Shown in pieces: positions 45,339 to 52,975 of a stretch of DNA of 64,000 bases; the first letter of the stretch is position 1; each line of letters begins with the position of its first letter. Where the stretch lies: assembly GCF_045038405.1 (NCBI RefSeq), contig NZ_CP173660.1, positions 2,418,001 through 2,482,000 on the forward strand, given 5' to 3'. This stretch comes from Sellimonas caecigallum. GTDB taxonomy: Bacteria > Bacillota > Clostridia > Lachnospirales > Lachnospiraceae. The position numbers and the translations under genes are program-made. The notes below the pieces were generated by a model. The model worked only from the letters and a program-made list of their open reading frames with translations, did no database searches and was not told the origin of the DNA.

Positions 45339-45572
45339 ATGGACGGAGAAATTATTTTTAATATCGATGTAATGCTCGCCAAAAGAAAAATGAGCGTGAC
45401 AGAGCTTTCCGAAAAAGTGGGAATTACCATTGCTAATGTATCGGTTTTGAAAAATGGAAAAGCAAAAGCCTTAAAAATATCTACTCTTATAAAATTGTGT
45501 GACGCATTAGAATGCCAGCCGGGTGATATTTTAGAATATAGAAAGGGAAAAAATCATGAAGAAGAAAACTAA
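45339..45572 (+). CDS. Small XRE-family helix-turn-helix regulator (YozG-like)
   Basis: 77 residues forming nearly only a Cro/CI-type HTH: NIDVMLAKRKMSVTELSEKV, ITIANVSVLKNGKAKALKIS, LIKLCDALECQPGDILEY. Small enough to act as a DNA-binding dimer with no sensory domain. ATG 45339 follows GAGGAGG. It is encoded between the DUF2975 gene and a membrane-anchored protein whose start overlaps its last 17 bases, so the three are one operon. Confidence 0.85.
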   Translation: MDGEIIFNIDVMLAKRKMSVTELSEKVGITIANVSVLKNGKAKALKISTLIKLCDALECQPGDILEYRKGKNHEEEN

Positions 45573-46023
45573 AATGGTTATATCCATCATTTCTATCGTT
45601 ATTATAGCCGTTGTTATTGGATTATTCTGTGTATGGAATCATCTGAGTGACTATTCTACAGTTCTCAACTCTAACTGGGGATTTGAACTGGCCTCGAAAT
45701 CACATTATACAGAAGTATATAGCAAAGATTCAGGTGCAAGTTTTCATGGAGACGGAATACGATACCACATTTTTTCCTATGAAGAAGATGAACCAATAAG
45801 AGAAATGTTTGATTGGAGCAATGCGGAAGAAAAAACCATATACAGTGTCTCTTATGAAACCGCAGTAACCGAGTGGCTAAATAATATAGATGTTCCTGCT
45901 GAAAAGTTTCCAAACTATTCAGAATGTTTATATTGGTATGAATCTCAAGAAGATAATAGCGAAATTATTGTGATGTGGGATTCGAGTAAAAACAGAGTAT
46001 ATATAGCGGAGTCATTTCTGTAA
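45556..46023 (+). CDS. Membrane-anchored extracellular protein of unknown function
   Basis: 155 residues: basic tip MKKKTKMVI, one hydrophobic helix (about 8-27, IISIVIIAVVIGLFCVW) without a lipobox, then a predicted extracellular domain rich in Tyr, Trp and acidic residues (YWYESQEDNSEIIVMWDSSK). No family was recognised. ATG 45556 overlaps the XRE gene end. It completes a three-gene cassette. Confidence 0.65.
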   Translation: MKKKTKMVISIISIVIIAVVIGLFCVWNHLSDYSTVLNSNWGFELASKSHYTEVYSKDSGASFHGDGIRYHIFSYEEDEPIREMFDWSNAEEKTIYSVSYETAVTEWLNNIDVPAEKFPNYSECLYWYESQEDNSEIIVMWDSSKNRVYIAESFL

Positions 46024-46060
46024 CAATTTTCTCGTGTAACTTAAATAAAATATATGTCAG

Positions 46061-46088
46061 AAAACATCGTAGTAATACGGTGTTTTTT
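46061..46088 (+). terminator. Terminator after the DUF2975 cassette
   Basis: AAAACATCG-TAGTAATA-CGGTGTTTT stem with wobble pairs and a T run. Confidence 0.65.
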
Positions 46089-46116
46089 GTTATCCAAAAC
46101 TGACAATTTAATTCAT

Positions 46117-46240
46117 AACCACAGGTTAGTACAAATACCTTGCGTGATTTTTTGAAAGGCTTAGAAAGGGAATTTTGCCCGATTTTCGCCCCGGGAAATA
46201 ACAGAAACAAGGCTTTGAGTATCTTTCCTGTGGTTTTTTA
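46117..46240 (+). ncRNA. Possible structured leader RNA
   Basis: ACCACAGG near 46118 pairs with CCTGTGGT at about 46228, and the latter runs directly into TTTTTTATTTT, so the whole segment can fold into a large terminator-like structure enclosing smaller GC-rich pairings. It precedes the 46265 gene. No known RNA family was recognised. Confidence 0.35.
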
Positions 46241-46264
46241 TTTTCAGACGAAAAGGAGACTGAT

Positions 46265-46498
46265 ATGCCGAGAATGAGCAAAAAACGGAAACAAGAGTGG
46301 GCATTGTTTCTAAATGAAAGAAATCGCATTACCTACAACGAACTTTGCAGAAAGTGCAGTAATGACTGCAAGCAGAGTTTTCGCTGTGTTGTAGTGTATT
46401 GCCTAAAATATTTATCGAAAAGGAGAGCAAAGAACTATGAAGATGAAATGAATGTAAATATCAAGACTCGTAAAAATAAGTGTGGTATGGAAAGATAA
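46265..46498 (+). CDS. Small cysteine-containing element protein
   Basis: 77 residues starting MPRMSKKRKQEWALFLNERN, strongly basic, with CRKCSNDCKQSF. Similar short proteins are common in conjugative and mobilizable elements of gut Firmicutes; their function is unknown. The C-x2-C...C spacing could bind a metal. ATG 46265 follows AAAAGGAGACTG. The last 20 residues are low-complexity and may be an altered tail. Confidence 0.65.
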   Translation: MPRMSKKRKQEWALFLNERNRITYNELCRKCSNDCKQSFRCVVVYCLKYLSKRRAKNYEDEMNVNIKTRKNKCGMER

Positions 46499-46549
46499 AC
46501 ACTTCAACTATACTCACGACTTTATGACTTCTTGATATGTTGAAATGGT

Positions 46550-46585
46550 GATTGTTGGGTGTTCTAAGTTGAATGCCCAGCAATC
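46550..46585 (+). terminator. Hairpin upstream of the first tnpW-like gene
   Basis: GATTGTTGGG (46550-46559) pairs with CCCAGCAATC (46576-46585). No clear T run follows, so it may be regulatory rather than a terminator. Confidence 0.45.
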
Positions 46586-46612
46586 AAATTTTATAAAGGA
46601 GGAGCCGACTAT

Positions 46613-46801
46613 ATGACAAAAAATGATTTTTCTTATGCGACACGCATAGGTAATACAACTTTTATCGTGAATGTAAAACAATCAGAAAGTGCGAAAAAAC
46701 CTTTAGATACAGTGTTTCAAGAGATATGCAGGCACGAAGTGTTAGGCGATTTTTCGACGGATAATTCATCGAATTTAGAAAAGTTACCGAAATCATCTTG
46801 A
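46613..46801 (+). CDS. TnpW-like small transposon protein (copy 1)
   Basis: 62 residues: FSYATRIGNTTFIVNVKQSE followed by KPLDTVFQEICRHEVLGDF, the pattern of the short TnpW-type proteins found beside relaxase genes in Tn4451-like elements. No function is known. ATG 46613 follows AAAGGAGGAG. A related copy lies at 50985. Confidence 0.7.
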   Translation: MTKNDFSYATRIGNTTFIVNVKQSESAKKPLDTVFQEICRHEVLGDFSTDNSSNLEKLPKSS

Positions 46802-46851
46802 CAAACTCAATCCCGAAGGAACTGAATATGACCGATAAGGTCAAAGATGGG

Positions 46852-46907
46852 AGCCGATACAATGGATCTTTCCAGCAGGAAGGACGAAGTGTCGGCTCTT
46901 ATTTTTT
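46852..46907 (+). terminator. Terminator after tnpW copy 1
   Basis: AGCCGATACA (46852-46861) pairs with TGTCGGCT (46890-46897), followed by CTTATTTTTTC. The intervening loop has its own CTTTCC-AGCA-GGAAG stem. Confidence 0.7.
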
Positions 46908-46989
46908 CAGAAAATCCGAGCTGAGGATTTTTGAAAAAACGGACAAAATGGAAATGCTGACAGAAGGGACACTGCCAGAAATTTTTATT

Positions 46990-47145
46990 TTGTCCGGCGG
47001 GAGTACAGAGGGCGCAGCCCTTTGTGGGGGGGAATGCAAAGGGGCGGCAGCTCCTTGCTGGGGTTAAGGGGCAACGCCCATTATCGGGTCAAGGGTGAAA
47101 CGCATTGCCCAGTGATTTGACGCCTGCGTCAAGTCGTACTGGGTA
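46990..47145 (+). other. Candidate origin of transfer (oriT)
   Basis: A GC-rich non-coding stretch within an AT-rich element, rich in inverted repeats, ending about 155 bases before the relaxase. The clearest is 47108-47143: outer CCCAGT/ACTGGG and inner TTGACGC-CT-GCGTCAA, a perfect hairpin. GGGCAACGCCC lies just upstream. Position and structure fit the nick region of a MobV-type relaxase; the nick site itself cannot be assigned. Confidence 0.6.
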
Positions 47146-47212
47146 TTATCTGGCGAATTGTATTACCGAAAATGATTTTTGGAAATGACCGCCACATGCA
47201 AAAGCTTCTGAA

Positions 47213-47320
47213 ATGCAAGAGTCAGATAATGGAATGACCTTAGAGAAAGACAGATTGAAAAAAGAAAATGCAGAAATGATGACAGGGGGAATGCAGAAAG
47301 ATGAGAGCAACCAGGCATAA
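47213..47320 (+). CDS. Doubtful short ORF overlapping the relaxase start
   Basis: 35 residues (MQESDNGMTLEKDRLKKENA...), charged and helical, overlapping the relaxase start by 20 bases. It lacks a clear ribosome site. It could be a vestigial relaxosome helper or simply leader sequence. Confidence 0.25.
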   Translation: MQESDNGMTLEKDRLKKENAEMMTGGMQKDESNQA

Positions 47321-48542
47321 TGGCAGATCGGGAAAACATGGTGTTTATAACCCAAGGCACAATGACAGGCAATTTGATATTGCCAACAGTGAGCACATTG
47401 ATGCGGAGAAAGAAAAACAGAATATCTATTGGGACTGTTACAGGGGATATGTTCAGAACCCATCAAACCAAACGCTTAGAGATCTGGGAGCGGTCGAGCC
47501 GGATGCAAGTTTTCACGATATGGAGAAAATGTATTATGAAGACCATTACTATGATTTTATCCAGGGGCAGAATGCCAGAAATGAAAAGAACCGTCATCCG
47601 GAAAGGAATCGGACAACAGAAGATCTATTGAAAAATAAAATGACCTGCCCGGAAGAAACGATCTTTCAGATAGGAAAGGAAGGCGAGCATATATCGGGAG
47701 ACCAGCTTTTTCAGATTGCGGATACTTTTATGAAAAGGTTCGAGGGAAGATTTGGTGAGCATGTCCACATTCTGGATTTTGCGCTGCACATGGATGAAAC
47801 GACTCCGCATATCCATGAACGGCATGTTTTTGACTGTAAGAATAAATATGGAGAACTTTGCCCGCAACAGGAAAAAGCATTGGAGGCACTGGGGATCCCC
47901 CTTCCTGATCCTGATAAGCCAAGAGGAAGAAATAACAACCGGAAGATGATGTTTGACCTGATCTGCAGAAACCTTCTTCTTGATATTTGCAGGGAGCAGG
48001 GATTGGAGATTGAGGAAGAGCCGGAATACGGTGGAAAGAAATATCTGGAAAAGCAGGAATTTATCATACAGGCGCAAAAAGAAAAGATCGCCCGGCAGGA
48101 ACAGAAGATCAAGGATCAGGAAGAGCGGATCATGGATAATGAAACTTTGATCGATGAAGTGTCGGAGATCGCTTATGACAAGGCGGTGGAAGTCGTTACG
48201 GAAAAGGTAAGAGTACAGACGCAGGAAGAGGATATAAGGGTTCTGGATCAGCTTTGTAACAGTATTGTTCAAAACCCCCATAACTCTGATAAGGCAAAAA
48301 CAATCACCAAAAATGTGATTAAGATGGCAAAAGATAAATTACGGGACGCAGCAAAAACGGTGATCGCAAAAGTGCAGAGAAACCTACAGGAGCCGGAGAC
48401 CAGAAAAGCGAATACGGAACAGATCAAAAAGACAGCACGGTCAAGTATTCTTGAGAAACTGGCTGTTAATAAAAAAAGGATCGCCGAGGATGCTGCCAGA
48501 AAGAAAAATAAAGAGAAAGACCATGACAGGAATTCCCTGTAA
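47301..48542 (+). CDS. MobV-type (Pre/Mob) relaxase
   Basis: 413-residue HUH relaxase. The N-terminal nuclease domain (about 1-210) has the first motif region HNGRSGKHGVYNPRHNDRQF and the metal-binding histidines in LHMDETTPHIHERHVF. From about residue 235 a long charged coiled coil follows (QAQKEKIARQEQKIKDQEER). It would nick the oriT just upstream and lead the strand into a recipient. ATG 47301 follows AGGGGGA. Tn4451 TnpZ is a functional counterpart. Confidence 0.85.
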   Translation: MRATRHNGRSGKHGVYNPRHNDRQFDIANSEHIDAEKEKQNIYWDCYRGYVQNPSNQTLRDLGAVEPDASFHDMEKMYYEDHYYDFIQGQNARNEKNRHPERNRTTEDLLKNKMTCPEETIFQIGKEGEHISGDQLFQIADTFMKRFEGRFGEHVHILDFALHMDETTPHIHERHVFDCKNKYGELCPQQEKALEALGIPLPDPDKPRGRNNNRKMMFDLICRNLLLDICREQGLEIEEEPEYGGKKYLEKQEFIIQAQKEKIARQEQKIKDQEERIMDNETLIDEVSEIAYDKAVEVVTEKVRVQTQEEDIRVLDQLCNSIVQNPHNSDKAKTITKNVIKMAKDKLRDAAKTVIAKVQRNLQEPETRKANTEQIKKTARSSILEKLAVNKKRIAEDAARKKNKEKDHDRNSL

Positions 48543-48596
48543 AGAGCATTTTGATTTATTCAGTTTTGGATAAAAAGTCAGGATGCTCTTTTTTTA
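48543..48596 (+). terminator. Terminator after the relaxase gene
   Basis: AGAGCAT (48543-48549) pairs with ATGCTCT (48583-48589), followed by a run of seven Ts. Confidence 0.7.
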
Positions 48597-48629
48597 TTTT
48601 AAATAAGTTGGAAAGGAAGTGGACAGACA

Positions 48630-49394
48630 GTGGATGTATTTGAAGTGGTAAAGAAGAATGTGACGGTCAGGCAGGCCGCAGAATTTTATGGATTCAAGCC
48701 CAACAGGAGCGGATTGATCCGCTGTATTTTTCATAATGACCGTACACCGAGCATGAAAGTGGATCGAAGATATTATTGTTTCGGTTGCGGATGTACCGGG
48801 GATGTGATTGATTTTACCGCCCGCCTTTTTGGTCTGACTCCAAAAGAAGCAGCCTTAAAACTGGCAGATGATTTTGGGATTCCTTACGGAAGCCGGGAGA
48901 AGCCGCCTAAAGCTAGGAAAATATCTTCACTTGCAAGAAATGATATCCCCAAAGCGGACTGGGAAACAGAATGCGTAAGATATGTAAAACTATTTCTGGA
49001 TTACCGCGCTCTTCTTTTCGATTGGAAAAACCGATATGTCCCTAAAACAAAAGAAGAAGAATGGGACGGACATTTTGTTACAGCACTGAAGGAATTAAGT
49101 GTTGTCGAATATTATCTTGATATCCTCCTTTTTGGCGATGAATGGGAGAAAAAAGGATTGATTCAGGATAAAAGGAAGGCGGTGGAACGAATTGAACGGG
49201 AATGTAGAAAAAACTTCAGATATGGAAAAGCAGAATGCCCTACAGAAAATGGAACAGATGGTGCAGACCGTTCCTGCCGAGAGCATAAAAGGACAGCTGG
49301 AGGTCACAAGACAGGGAACGATCAAGGGAACGATGCAGAATTATATCATTGTATTAAAAGAAGATCCGCTTCTCAAAGGGAGTCTTCGATATAA
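48630..49394 (+). CDS. CHC2 zinc-finger primase-like protein
   Basis: 254-residue protein. The CHC2 zinc finger of DnaG-type primases is at about residues 30-60 (CIFHNDRTPSMKV, YYCFGCGCTGDVIDF; C-x2-H and C-x2-C). No TOPRIM domain is present, so it may only bind DNA or help the VirE-type partner. GTG 48630 lies 10 bases after GGAAAGGAAG. The last 67 codons overlap the virE gene in another frame and look atypical, so the genuine C-terminus may be shorter or the overlap real. Confidence 0.8.
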   Translation: MDVFEVVKKNVTVRQAAEFYGFKPNRSGLIRCIFHNDRTPSMKVDRRYYCFGCGCTGDVIDFTARLFGLTPKEAALKLADDFGIPYGSREKPPKARKISSLARNDIPKADWETECVRYVKLFLDYRALLFDWKNRYVPKTKEEEWDGHFVTALKELSVVEYYLDILLFGDEWEKKGLIQDKRKAVERIERECRKNFRYGKAECPTENGTDGADRSCREHKRTAGGHKTGNDQGNDAELYHCIKRRSASQRESSI

Positions 49395-50604
49395 TCTGTT
49401 GAATCAGAGGATTGATATTGTAAAAGAACTCTGGTGGAATGAAGGAATATGTCCTCTGACAGATGCGGGGCGGGATTTTTTTTATTTATATTTTGAGAAA
49501 TATTATGAGCTGGGAAATGAGAAAAACATGGATAAGGCACTTCGGACCGTAGCGGCAAGTGATCAGTACCATCCTATCTGTGAATATCTGAATCAACTGG
49601 AGTGGGATGGCACAGAGAGGATCCGGTATGCATTGAAGCGGTATATGGGAGCTGACGATTCGGATATGGTATACGAGTGTCTGAAACATTTTATGATGGA
49701 AGCACTGCTCCGTATTTTTAAACCGGGATATAAAGCGGACGAAATGCTCTGCCTTGTGGGAACACAGGGGGCTGGGAAGTCTACTTTTTTCCGCTTTCTG
49801 TCACTCCGGGACGAATGGTTCTCGGATGATCTGAGAAATCTTGGGGATAGCAAGATCTATGAAAAACTCAGGGGGCACTGGATCATAGAGATGTCTGAGA
49901 TGATCGCTGCGATCAGTGCCAAGAACAACGAAGAAATAAAATCCTTCCTGAGCAGACAAAAGGATACTTTTCGGAATGCTTATGGAAAGTTTGAGGAAGA
50001 CCGACCCAGACAGTGCCTTTTTGGAGGTACCACGAATACCAGGCAGTTCCTTCCGTTCGACCGGACCGGGGCAAGACGTTTTCTTCCGATTGAGGTGGAC
50101 GCTTCCGGAATGGAAAGACATATCCTGGATAATGAAGAAGAATCAAGAGCTTATTTTGACTAGCTGTGGGCGGAAGCAATGGTCATTTACAATTCCTGTG
50201 ACAATAAAAGTGAATTGCTGAAATTTTCAAAAGAGATGGAAACGCAGATCAATGAATACCGGAAACAGTTCATGCAGGAAGATACCATGGCAGGACAGGT
50301 ACAGGGCTGGCTGGATGGTTATTCCGGGACTTATGTATGTTCCCGACAGATATGGAAAGAGGCTTTTCATCATTATGACGGGGAACCGAAAAAATATGAG
50401 ACCAATGAGATATGCCAGATCATGGACACACAGATCATTGGATGGAAAAGAGGAGGCTATCATCGTTTTTCAAAAGAGGGATTTGGTACACAGCGTTGTT
50501 GGATCAGAGAGGGAAAGAGCCATCCTGGGAATGTCAACGAACCGGATAAAGACGGCTTTATAAAACTGACGGAAGGGGAACAGATAGAGCTGCCCTTCGA
50601 TTAG
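49192..50604 (+). pseudogene. virE-family (VapE-like) ATPase gene with an amber stop
   Basis: Read through one stop, the frame encodes about 470 residues of the VirE/VapE family found with primases in mobile elements: Walker A LVGTQGAGKSTFFRFLS, then LGDSKIYEKLRGHWIIEMSE and FDRTGARRFLPIEVD. At 50161-50163 TAG follows RAYFD, and the frame continues LWAEAMVIYNSCDNKSE to TAA-free sequence ending at TAG 50604. Relatives have Gln before LWAEA, so a CAG-to-TAG change is likely. The 5' start is a TTG at 49192 or ATG 49222. Confidence 0.8.
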
Positions 50605-50666
50605 CCTGACAGGGAGAGGACGCTCATACGACTCAAAGCTGAGATCTTATCAGATTTTGTTTCGTT

Positions 50667-50837
50667 TGTTGACATTTCTGTTGACAGGAAAAATCCTTGA
50701 AATATAAGCTTTTTTGGCATTTTTCTTAACTGTCAACAAGGATATCTAAAAAAGATAAATATTGTTATGAAGAGAGAGGACTTTGGAAGAGGCATTCATT
50801 TACGAATATGTTAAAAGTTTCAACTGCCTTGTTGACA
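50667..50837. repeat. Four TGTTGACA boxes
   Basis: TGTTGACA at 50667-50674, 50679-50686 and 50830-50837, and its complement TGTCAACA at 50731-50738, within the non-coding stretch 50605-50984. The first two are 12 bases apart. The second forms a possible -35 (TTGACA 50681-50686) with TATAAG 50703-50708 after 16 bases. They could be iterons for replication or operator sites. A 45-codon ORF (50783-50920) in this stretch is not convincing. Confidence 0.55.
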
Positions 50838-50984
50838 TTGGCAGAGCCGGTGTTTCCCGAATCTGGAGGCTGTCCCGGCAGGAAGAATCCTGGTTCTCTC
50901 TTTGTCAGGCAGATATCTGAACTGCGGGCAGACGGAGGGATCCTCTCTTCTGCCCATTCATCGATCATGGGAAAGGAGAATCTT

Positions 50985-51143
50985 ATGGAACAGAGCATCA
51001 ATACAAAAAGAGAACGCAATACATTTACAAAAAGGATCGGGCAGACAACTTATGTCGTTCGATATCATTTTAATGAAGATGCGAAGGAAAATATGCAAGA
51101 AAAGATAAATCGAATGTTGAAACAAGAAGCTAGAAGGGGATAA
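50985..51143 (+). CDS. TnpW-like small transposon protein (copy 2)
   Basis: 52 residues: NTFTKRIGQTTYVVRYHFNE followed by ENMQEKINRMLKQEARRG. It shares the TxRIGxTTxxVxV core with the 46613 gene but ends in the pattern usual for the longer helical variant. ATG 50985 follows AAAGGAGAATC; codons upstream in the same frame belong to non-coding sequence. Function unknown. Confidence 0.65.
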   Translation: MEQSINTKRERNTFTKRIGQTTYVVRYHFNEDAKENMQEKINRMLKQEARRG

Positions 51144-51236
51144 GAGATATTTAAAAATAGTAATGGATATATAAATATGCTATTATCATGTTATGAATTT
51201 GAATTTTACAATACCATATGAAATTGAGGTGATAGT

Positions 51237-51947
51237 ATGAAAATTAAGGTGGGGAAGTTTCTTATTGAATCTTTAGATGATAAAGTAATACAGATATTAC
51301 TGAAAAAAAGAAATAAAATTATTTGGGAAGGGAATATTTCAGATATTGAAATAACATTTTATCTTCCAGAAAAAACAATTTCAAGAGTGCCCAGTATGAT
51401 TTTGGTTCTCCCTGTAGAACATTTACCAATTAATATTGTTAATAGACATGATAATGGAGAAATTAAAAATTTGTATGAATATTTAGTTAGTCATGGTTCG
51501 GTAGAAAATTTGCATAGTATTTTTACTGCGGGAGCGGTCTCACATTCTACAATCAGGAAAGAAACTGAAATTAATAAAGCGAAGTTGAGAGAAAAAAGAG
51601 TAATTGAGAAAGAAAATAAAAAGGAAGAAGCAAAAAAAGAAAGAGCAATTAAAAGACAGATCAGAGCAGAAAAAGCAAAAATAGATTTGGCTAACCGTAG
51701 AAGAAGAGCTGGATGTAAAGAAATGAAGGAAGAAAAATATACTTGTACAGTATGTCATACGGTTTGGTATTCAAATGATATGGATAAAATTAAAAATATT
51801 CATAATGCACTTACTCTTTCTAATTACTCCGTGAACCATATGAAAGATATTTCTCGATGTCCGAAATGTGGCTCAAGAGCATCATCTCATAAAACAGTTA
51901 CATATTGGGTTGATAAAAAAGGAAATTGTGTAGATAGAGAAGAATAA
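51237..51947 (+). CDS. AT-rich cargo gene: coiled-coil protein with C-terminal zinc ribbon
   Basis: 236 residues of no recognised family. Residues 1-95 look like a beta-rich domain (KIKVGKFLIESLDDKVIQIL). Residues about 105-160 are an unbroken charged helix (KAKLREKRVIEKENKKEEAK). The end is a zinc ribbon with Cys170/Cys173 (CTVC) and Cys208/Cys211 (CPKC). Base composition is clearly more AT-rich than its neighbours, pointing to separate acquisition. ATG 51237 follows GAGGTGA. Last gene of the element, with its own terminator, so it is likely cargo. Confidence 0.75.
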   Translation: MKIKVGKFLIESLDDKVIQILLKKRNKIIWEGNISDIEITFYLPEKTISRVPSMILVLPVEHLPINIVNRHDNGEIKNLYEYLVSHGSVENLHSIFTAGAVSHSTIRKETEINKAKLREKRVIEKENKKEEAKKERAIKRQIRAEKAKIDLANRRRRAGCKEMKEEKYTCTVCHTVWYSNDMDKIKNIHNALTLSNYSVNHMKDISRCPKCGSRASSHKTVTYWVDKKGNCVDREE

Positions 51948-51963
51948 ATTTGATTATTAACAG

Positions 51964-51996
51964 AGGGCTGGTTATTGAACCAGTCCTTTATTTTTT
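51964..51996 (+). terminator. Terminator at the right end of the element
   Basis: AGGGCTGGTT-ATT-GAACCAGTCCT stem followed by TTATTTTTT. Confidence 0.8.
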
Positions 51997-52044
51997 GGAA
52001 TTTGAGAAAATATGATGAAAAAACTATTGACATTTTGTTACTGG

Positions 52045-52929
52045 ATGAATAAATATATCTGTATTGATATAGGAGGTACTTCCATCAAACATGGCGTCAT
52101 TACAGAAAACGGAAAATTCTGTGAAATTGGTGAAATATCTACAGAAGCCATGAAATATGGAGGACCAGGAATCCTAAAAAAAATTCATAGGATTACTGAA
52201 GAATATTTAAAAATATATGCTGTGGAAGGAATATGCATTTCCACAGCAGGGATGGTAGACTGTGAAGAAGGAAAAATCATCTATGCAGCACCGTTGATTC
52301 CGAACTATACAGGGACTGAAATAAAGAAAAGCATGGAAAAAGCCTTTGGGATACCATATGAGGTAGAGAATGACGTAAACTGCGCGGGACTTGCGGAAAA
52401 TTTTGCAGGAGCTTCCAAGGGAAGTCGTATCAGCGTCTGCCTTACAATAGGAACTGGAATAGGCGGAGCGATCATCATAGACGGCAAAGTGTTTCATGGT
52501 TTTTCCGGGAGCGGGTGTGAAGTGGGGTATATGCATCTTCCGGGCGGAGAATTTCAGGATTTGGGTGCAAGCAGTATTCTCGTGAAAAAAACGGCCATTT
52601 ATAAGAATGTAGATTCAGCATCGATCAATGGGAAATATGTTTTTGAACAGGCAAAGAAGGGCGATGTAGACTGCATCCGGGCAATCGATGAAATGGTAGA
52701 CGTATTGGGGATGGGTATCGCTAATATCTGCTATGTGATCAATCCGGAAGTCGTTGTACTTGGCGGCGGTATTATGGCACAGAAAGAGTATTTGGAGGGC
52801 CGCCTTGTGAAAAGTTTGGAAAAATATCTTATTCCGTCTGTTGCAGAGCATACGAAGCTGGCGTTCGCCGAAAATCAGAATCAGGCAGGGATGCTTGGAG
52901 CGTTTTATAATTTTAAGGGAAGACATTAG
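52045..52929 (+). CDS. nanK: ROK-family sugar kinase, probable N-acetylmannosamine kinase
   Basis: 294-residue ROK kinase: ATP loop YICIDIGGTSIKHGVITENG at the N-terminus, NDVNCAGLAENFAGA, and LTIGTGIGGAIIIDGK with catalytic Asp in the preceding region. The classic ROK zinc motif CxCGxxGC is absent (it reads PGGEFQDLGASS). Context (nanE upstream, RpiR downstream) favours ManNAc kinase; glucokinase-like activity is possible. The homologous start is ATG 52045, which has no ribosome site; ATG 52012/52015 would add KKLLTFCYW. The native upstream region was probably lost when the element inserted. Confidence 0.8.
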   Translation: MNKYICIDIGGTSIKHGVITENGKFCEIGEISTEAMKYGGPGILKKIHRITEEYLKIYAVEGICISTAGMVDCEEGKIIYAAPLIPNYTGTEIKKSMEKAFGIPYEVENDVNCAGLAENFAGASKGSRISVCLTIGTGIGGAIIIDGKVFHGFSGSGCEVGYMHLPGGEFQDLGASSILVKKTAIYKNVDSASINGKYVFEQAKKGDVDCIRAIDEMVDVLGMGIANICYVINPEVVVLGGGIMAQKEYLEGRLVKSLEKYLIPSVAEHTKLAFAENQNQAGMLGAFYNFKGRH

Positions 52930-52940
52930 TCTTCCCTTAA
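52913..52940 (+). terminator. Perfect hairpin between nanK and rpiR
   Basis: TTAAGGGAAGAC-ATTA-GTCTTCCCTTAA, 12-base perfect arms spanning the nanK stop. No T run follows, so it is more likely an attenuating or mRNA-stabilising element than a full terminator. Confidence 0.55.
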
Positions 52941-52975
52941 ACGAGTTATGAAGAAAACTACGGGAGGGATAGAAG

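Larger units (their letters stand above)
41622..52013 (+). mobile_element. Mobilizable element (IME) of the Tn4451-like, large-serine-recombinase type
   Basis: A block of about 10.4 kb splits the nan operon. It holds a large serine recombinase at the left end, TnpV- and TnpW-like genes, a MobV-type relaxase with an oriT-like region, a CHC2 primase and a VirE-type protein, but no conjugation pore genes; it would need a helper element. Borders are approximate: a GATGAAA repeat at 41615-41621 and 52014-52020 is the best attL/attR candidate and keeps the reading frame across the join, but seven bases is weak evidence. Broken tnpV and virE suggest reduced mobility. Confidence 0.75.

Noticed and set aside
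46798..47067. 89-residue ORF after the first TnpW-like gene
   Set aside because: It runs through a terminator hairpin and into the GC-rich oriT-like stretch, and has no ribosome site or family resemblance.
50179..50604. Independent 141-residue gene
   Set aside because: It is the 3' part of the virE-type gene after the amber stop, in the same frame and without its own ribosome site.
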